A DNA stretch of 64,000 bases. Source: Chitinophagaceae bacterium (GTDB lineage Bacteria; Bacteroidota; Bacteroidia; Chitinophagales; Chitinophagaceae). The DNA is taken from NCBI GenBank assembly GCA_016706055.1, contig JADJKL010000001.1, forward strand, positions 310,001-374,000, written 5' to 3'. The notes under the pieces were generated by a model. The model made no database searches, had not been told where the DNA came from, and worked only from the letters and a program-made list of their open reading frames with translations. This document shows, piece after piece, positions 60,528 through 64,000 of this stretch (position 1 is the stretch's first letter; each line of letters starts with the position of its first letter). Both the position numbers and the translations under genes were made by a program.

Positions 60528-62180
60528 ATGAGTTTATTTGTAAGAAAACCGATGGATGCTTTAATGAATGAAGCAGCAGAAACAGGTGAACACACATTAA
60601 AGAAAACATTAGGCGCAAAAGGATTAATTGCCTTAGGTATTGGTGCTATTATTGGCGCTGGGTTATTTTCAATTACCGGGATGGCTGCTGCTAATCATGC
60701 TGGGCCTGCTATTACCATTTCATTTATAGTGGCTGGTTTTGGTTGTTTGTTTGCCGGATTATGTTATGCAGAATTTGCATCCATGATTCCTGTAGCGGGT
60801 AGTGCTTATACATATTCCTATGCCACTATGGGAGAATTTATTGCATGGATTATTGGCTGGGATTTAGTTTTAGAATATGCCGTAGGAGCCGCAACAGTTG
60901 GTATAAGTTGGAGCCGTTATTTAGTAAAATTTTTAGAAGGTTTTAATGTACACTTACCAGTAGAATTAACTGCGGGACCTTGGGATGGAGGGATTATTAA
61001 TCTTCCAGCTGTTTCGATAATCGTATTGATGAGCTTGTTATTAATCAAAGGAACTAAAGAAAGTGCTTTTGTAAATGGAATCATTGTAGCTGTTAAGTTA
61101 GCTGTGGTTCTTACTTTTATTATCTTAGGCTGGCAATATATTAATAATGATAATTTCAATCCGTATATTCCGGACAATACCGGCAATTTTGGGGATTTTG
61201 GTTTCAGTGGAATCATCAGAGCGGCAGCCATAGTTTTCTTTGCGTATATAGGGTTTGATGCGGTGAGTACGGCGGCACAGGAAGCCAAAAATCCGAAACG
61301 GGATATGCCGATTGGGATTTTAGGCTCCTTACTTATTTGTACCATATTATACATACTCTTTGCTCATGTAATGACTGGAGTTACAAGTTATACTTCATTT
61401 GCTGGTAAAGATGGTATTGCACCAGTTTCTGTGGCTATCGAGCATATGGGTACAGCAAATGCTGCCGGTATAATTACACCGGATTATCCATGGCTAAACC
61501 GTGCAATTGTTGTTGCCATTTTATTTGGCTACTCATCCGTAATATTAGTAATGCTGATGGGACAAAGCCGTGTATTCTTCAGTATGAGTAAAGATGGTTT
61601 GATACCAAGAATCTTTTCTTCAGTTAATCCTAAAACACAAACACCTGCAAAGAGTAATTTATTGTTCATGGTTTTTGTAAGTGCATTTGCTGCGTTTATT
61701 CCAGCAAGGGTTGTTGGCGAAATGACCAGTATAGGAACCTTATTTGCCTTCATATTAGTTTGTGCCGGAGTTTGGGTAATGCGTAGAAAAATGCCTGAAT
61801 TACAAAGAGCATTTAAAACGCCATTGGTGCCATTGGTGCCAATATTAGGAATTGCTGTTTGCTTATTTATGATGGTATTCCTTCCAATGGACACCTGGAT
61901 CAGGTTGATTGTTTGGATGTTGATTGGCATGGATATTTATCTTGTGTATGGTGCAAAGCATAGTCATTTAGGAAATGGCACAGATAACAGAAAGGGAATG
62001 AAGATTGCAAGAATTACAGGAATGCTACTTTCACTCCTATTGGTAGTAGTAGGCTTTCTTCACCAAAGAACTGTAGGTTTTGATACGGATAGAACATTAT
62101 TGTATATATCTCTTGCATTCGCAGCTATACATCTGGTTGTATTTGCAAGAAAGCTAGGAAGAACAGAACCTTTGAGTTAA
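60528..62180 (+). CDS. APC superfamily amino acid permease (cationic amino acid transporter type)
   Basis: 550 residues and about 14 membrane segments. Features: TLGAKGLIALGIGAIIGAGL (APC helix 1 unwound GxG region), FSITGMAAANHAGPAITIS, AGLCYAEFASMIPVAGSAYT, TMGEFIAWIIGWDLVLEYAV, and IVFFAYIGFDAVSTAAQEAK with NPKRDMPIGI, the CAT/YfnA signature. Inner-membrane uptake of amino acids. It follows the AGCS gene by 10 bases and is closed by a terminator at 62198. With the DAACS genes it makes a block devoted to amino acid or dicarboxylate uptake. Confidence 0.93.
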   Translation: MSLFVRKPMDALMNEAAETGEHTLKKTLGAKGLIALGIGAIIGAGLFSITGMAAANHAGPAITISFIVAGFGCLFAGLCYAEFASMIPVAGSAYTYSYATMGEFIAWIIGWDLVLEYAVGAATVGISWSRYLVKFLEGFNVHLPVELTAGPWDGGIINLPAVSIIVLMSLLLIKGTKESAFVNGIIVAVKLAVVLTFIILGWQYINNDNFNPYIPDNTGNFGDFGFSGIIRAAAIVFFAYIGFDAVSTAAQEAKNPKRDMPIGILGSLLICTILYILFAHVMTGVTSYTSFAGKDGIAPVSVAIEHMGTANAAGIITPDYPWLNRAIVVAILFGYSSVILVMLMGQSRVFFSMSKDGLIPRIFSSVNPKTQTPAKSNLLFMVFVSAFAAFIPARVVGEMTSIGTLFAFILVCAGVWVMRRKMPELQRAFKTPLVPLVPILGIAVCLFMMVFLPMDTWIRLIVWMLIGMDIYLVYGAKHSHLGNGTDNRKGMKIARITGMLLSLLLVVVGFLHQRTVGFDTDRTLLYISLAFAAIHLVVFARKLGRTEPLS

Positions 62181-62197
62181 TAAACCGATTTATAATT

Positions 62198-62226
62198 AAA
62201 CCGTCCTGATAGAATCGGGACGGTTT
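62198..62226 (+). terminator. Rho-independent terminator after the APC permease gene
   Basis: AAACCGTCC and GGACGGTTT pair, with inner GAT/ATC extending the stem, followed by TTCTTTT. Confidence 0.9.
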
Positions 62227-62297
62227 TTCTTTTACTCCTATTGCCTTAAATTTGCACTCCCAATTAACTATTTAACTAATACCCAATAAACCATACA

Positions 62298-63020
62298 ATG
62301 GGAAGAATATTTGAAGTACGTAAATCGTCGATGTTTGCCCGCTGGGATAAAATGGCAAAAAACTTTACCCGTATTGGTAAAGAGATTGTAATTGCTGTAA
62401 AGGCCTCCGGACCTGATCCGAATTCAAATGCAGCATTGCGTCGTTGTTTTCAGAATGCAAGAAGTGTGGGTATGCCGAAAGACCGTGTGGAAGCTGCTAT
62501 TAAAAGAGCCCAAGGTAAAGAGCTTATTAACTACGATGAAATTTTGTACGAAGGTTATGCACCGCATGGTGTTGCTATATTGGTTGAAACTGCAACTGAC
62601 AATCATGTAAGAACTGTTGCTAATGTAAAATCCCATTTCACAAAAGGACATGGTGCAATGGGAAACAGTGGAAGTGTTGCTTTTCAATTTAACAAACTCG
62701 GTGTTTTTAAATTAAATCCAGAAGGTTTGAATGCTGAAGATCTCGAATTGGAGCTTATTGATTTTGGTTTACAGGAACTAGGTGAAGGAACCGGTGAAAA
62801 TGGTGAAGATATTTTAGTCATTCGTTGTGGCTTTACTGACTTTGGAAATATGCAAAGTGCATTGGAAGAAAAAAAATTGAATCCAATCAGCGCAGAACTG
62901 GAATGGTTACCAACTGTAACCGTACCTCTTACGGATGAGCAAGCAGAAGATGTAAGTAAACTGATTGATCGCTTAGAACAGGATGAAGATGTGCAGAAAG
63001 TTTTTCATAATATGGTATAA
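62298..63020 (+). CDS. YebC/PmpR/TACO1 family protein
   Basis: 240 residues. Family features: [20 protein letters not shown] (AxxKR-type start of the family), [58 protein letters not shown], and [16 protein letters not shown]. YebC-like proteins were long annotated as transcription regulators; the mitochondrial TACO1 relative, and bacterial members more recently, are tied to translation, including at polyproline stretches. The Bacteroidota form has the [19 protein letters not shown] variant. Monocistronic; cytoplasmic. Confidence 0.95.
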   Translation: MGRIFEVRKSSMFARWDKMAKNFTRIGKEIVIAVKASGPDPNSNAALRRCFQNARSVGMPKDRVEAAIKRAQGKELINYDEILYEGYAPHGVAILVETATDNHVRTVANVKSHFTKGHGAMGNSGSVAFQFNKLGVFKLNPEGLNAEDLELELIDFGLQELGEGTGENGEDILVIRCGFTDFGNMQSALEEKKLNPISAELEWLPTVTVPLTDEQAEDVSKLIDRLEQDEDVQKVFHNMV

Positions 63021-63052
63021 GGAAAGAGTATCTCTATTAATTTCAGACTCGT

Positions 63053-63403
63053 CTACTTAGCTTTAATTGCTTCTACTACTTTATCAATATTCAACATGCC
63101 ATAATTAAAAACATGTTTTGATCCGTCATTTAATGTTACGATTGCTTTTTTCGCCAGGAAACTCTTCTCTGCCTGTACATCGGTTATATCCGCTTTGCTT
63201 ATTTCCAGATAACCTTCGCTGCCCCATTTAGCAAACAATGCTTCTGACAATAGTCCTTTTGCCGACACATCATATTTTGCATCGTATAATAATCTCTTAT
63301 TTGTTACTGTAAGTTTACCATTAAACTTTCCGCCACCGGGCGGAGCATATAAAATTGTCCAAGTATCAATTTTATTCTCATCAGGCAGTAATTCAATTTT
63401 CAT
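63053..63403 (-). CDS. Small PH/GRAM-like domain protein
   Basis: 116 residues, no signal peptide. The pattern GKLTVTNKRLLYDAKYDVS, then GYLEISKADITDVQAEKSF, AKKAIVTLNDGSKHVFNYG and a final helix VVEAIKAK resembles bacterial PH/GRAM-type domains (a seven-stranded sheet closed by a helix). Membrane or protein binding is possible; no function is known. Convergent with the YebC-family gene. Confidence 0.7.
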   Translation of the reverse strand: MKIELLPDENKIDTWTILYAPPGGGKFNGKLTVTNKRLLYDAKYDVSAKGLLSEALFAKWGSEGYLEISKADITDVQAEKSFLAKKAIVTLNDGSKHVFNYGMLNIDKVVEAIKAK

Positions 63404-63489
63404 TTCCTTATTTTATTTCGTTATGCAGGTTTCTTTTAAACTTTAATATTTTTTCCAGGTGGTAACGGTTTTTATTAAATTTTTCCTTA

Positions 63490-63681
63490 TCAGCAATGAA
63501 TCGGAAAGATTTTAAACGTAGACGTTAATGTATCACCCTTTTCAACAGGTTTTATATATCCTTGTTGTCCTCCAATATCTAAACCAAAATGTCCAGTGGC
63601 ATATGTTCTGGTTTTTGTTTGAGCAAATGATATATTCAGTATGCATAATAATACCAGTATGGTAAATATATATTTTTTCAT
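63490..63681 (-). CDS. Small secreted protein of unknown function
   Basis: 63 residues, with MKKYIFTILVLLCILNISFA as signal peptide and a mature part of about 42 residues (ATGHFGLDIGGQQGYIKPVE). Too short to recognise a family. It lies 10 bases after the gene at 63692 and is probably cotranscribed. A frameshift in a longer gene is possible, given the indels elsewhere, but no continuation is visible. Confidence 0.5.
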   Translation of the reverse strand: MKKYIFTILVLLCILNISFAQTKTRTYATGHFGLDIGGQQGYIKPVEKGDTLTSTFKIFPIHC

Positions 63682-63691
63682 AGGAGCAATT

Positions 63692-64000
63692 TTAATCAGT
63701 TCTTTTGTACTTGTCTTTCATAAATTCAAAATAAATAAACCCAAACCGCTGGTACCAATCTGGTAAACCATATTGTTGTTCACAAGTGCCAATACCTTGT
63801 AATGCCCGTTGTAAGGCACCCATCATATCCGTATACTTGCTGTCATAAGTTTGTTTAAAATGATTAAACTCTGCAATAATTCCACCTCTTTCATTTTGCC
63901 AGGCAATACCTGTTACAGCATGAATGCCGCTCATATTATCGCCAAAGGCCAGTGCACTTTCATTGAAGTTTTTTGTATTGCTATAAATACAACTCAACCT
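63692..64000 (-). CDS. Unknown protein, C-terminal part (continues beyond the window)
   Basis: The frame is open to the window edge (last codons read RLSCIYSNTKNFNESALAFG), so the 5' end lies outside. About 102 residues are visible: EFNHFKQTYDSKYTDMMGAL, RALQGIGTCEQQYGLPDWYQ and a charged end FEFMKDKYKRTD. No family recognised. The 63-residue secreted protein gene follows by 10 bases. Confidence 0.55.
   Translation of the reverse strand, partial: RLSCIYSNTKNFNESALAFGDNMSGIHAVTGIAWQNERGGIIAEFNHFKQTYDSKYTDMMGALQRALQGIGTCEQQYGLPDWYQRFGFIYFEFMKDKYKRTD

Overview
The window is chromosomal DNA of an AT-rich Bacteroidota bacterium, most likely a Chitinophagaceae-type member of Chitinophagales. This is inferred from gene content: a SusC/SusD pair, paired DUF3857/transglutaminase proteins, DUF6600, DUF2911, DUF4846 and DUF4399 secreted proteins, a free-standing reporter-propeller lipoprotein, folK beside a deoxynucleoside kinase, and some perfect TAnnTTTG -7 promoter elements. 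No rRNA, tRNA, CRISPR array, prophage or transposase was seen.

Layout. 0-10.8 kb: end of a peptide-type ABC ATPase, a giant TraB/GumN-type gene split by a frameshift, queA with a structured leader, and small secreted or stress-type genes. 10.8-15.1 kb: an accessory islet (propeller lipoprotein, cupin, nucleotide-cyclase-like protein) interleaved with a family of palindrome-rich dispersed repeats. 15.1-36.1 kb: clpB (three frameshifts), a serine hydrolase carrying an in-frame palindromic insertion, twin transglutaminase-type proteins, queG, anmK, the SusCD pair, an ABC-2 permease group, folK and a deoxynucleoside kinase separated by a 16-copy heptamer repeat, an MFS exporter and a DUF389 membrane protein. 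36.1-40.5 kb: an MBL-fold hydrolase and an M24 peptidase-like gene among small unknown or decayed genes, four of which are followed by an imperfect palindromic repeat (cassette-like). 40.5-52.9 kb: gcvP, a cold-shock protein, a DUF6600 protein, a dienelactone hydrolase/J-domain/ABC-F operon and envelope proteins. 52.9-62.2 kb: a transport block with two DAACS symporters, DedA, MFS and GT9 on the minus strand, and a divergent AGCS plus APC pair. 62.3-64 kb: a YebC-family gene and small proteins.

Functional links. queA and queG both belong to the end of queuosine synthesis. AGCS, APC and two DAACS carriers form a concentrated amino-acid/dicarboxylate uptake region. SusCD implies TonB-dependent uptake of a polymer or glycan.

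Caution. At least six loci (TraB/GumN, clpB, DUF389, DUF6600, AGCS and one or two small ORFs) are broken by single-base changes, mostly one base missing from a short homopolymer. In each the product reads through perfectly once that base is restored. This looks more like consensus sequencing error than biology, although the TraB site happens to be a slippery heptamer.
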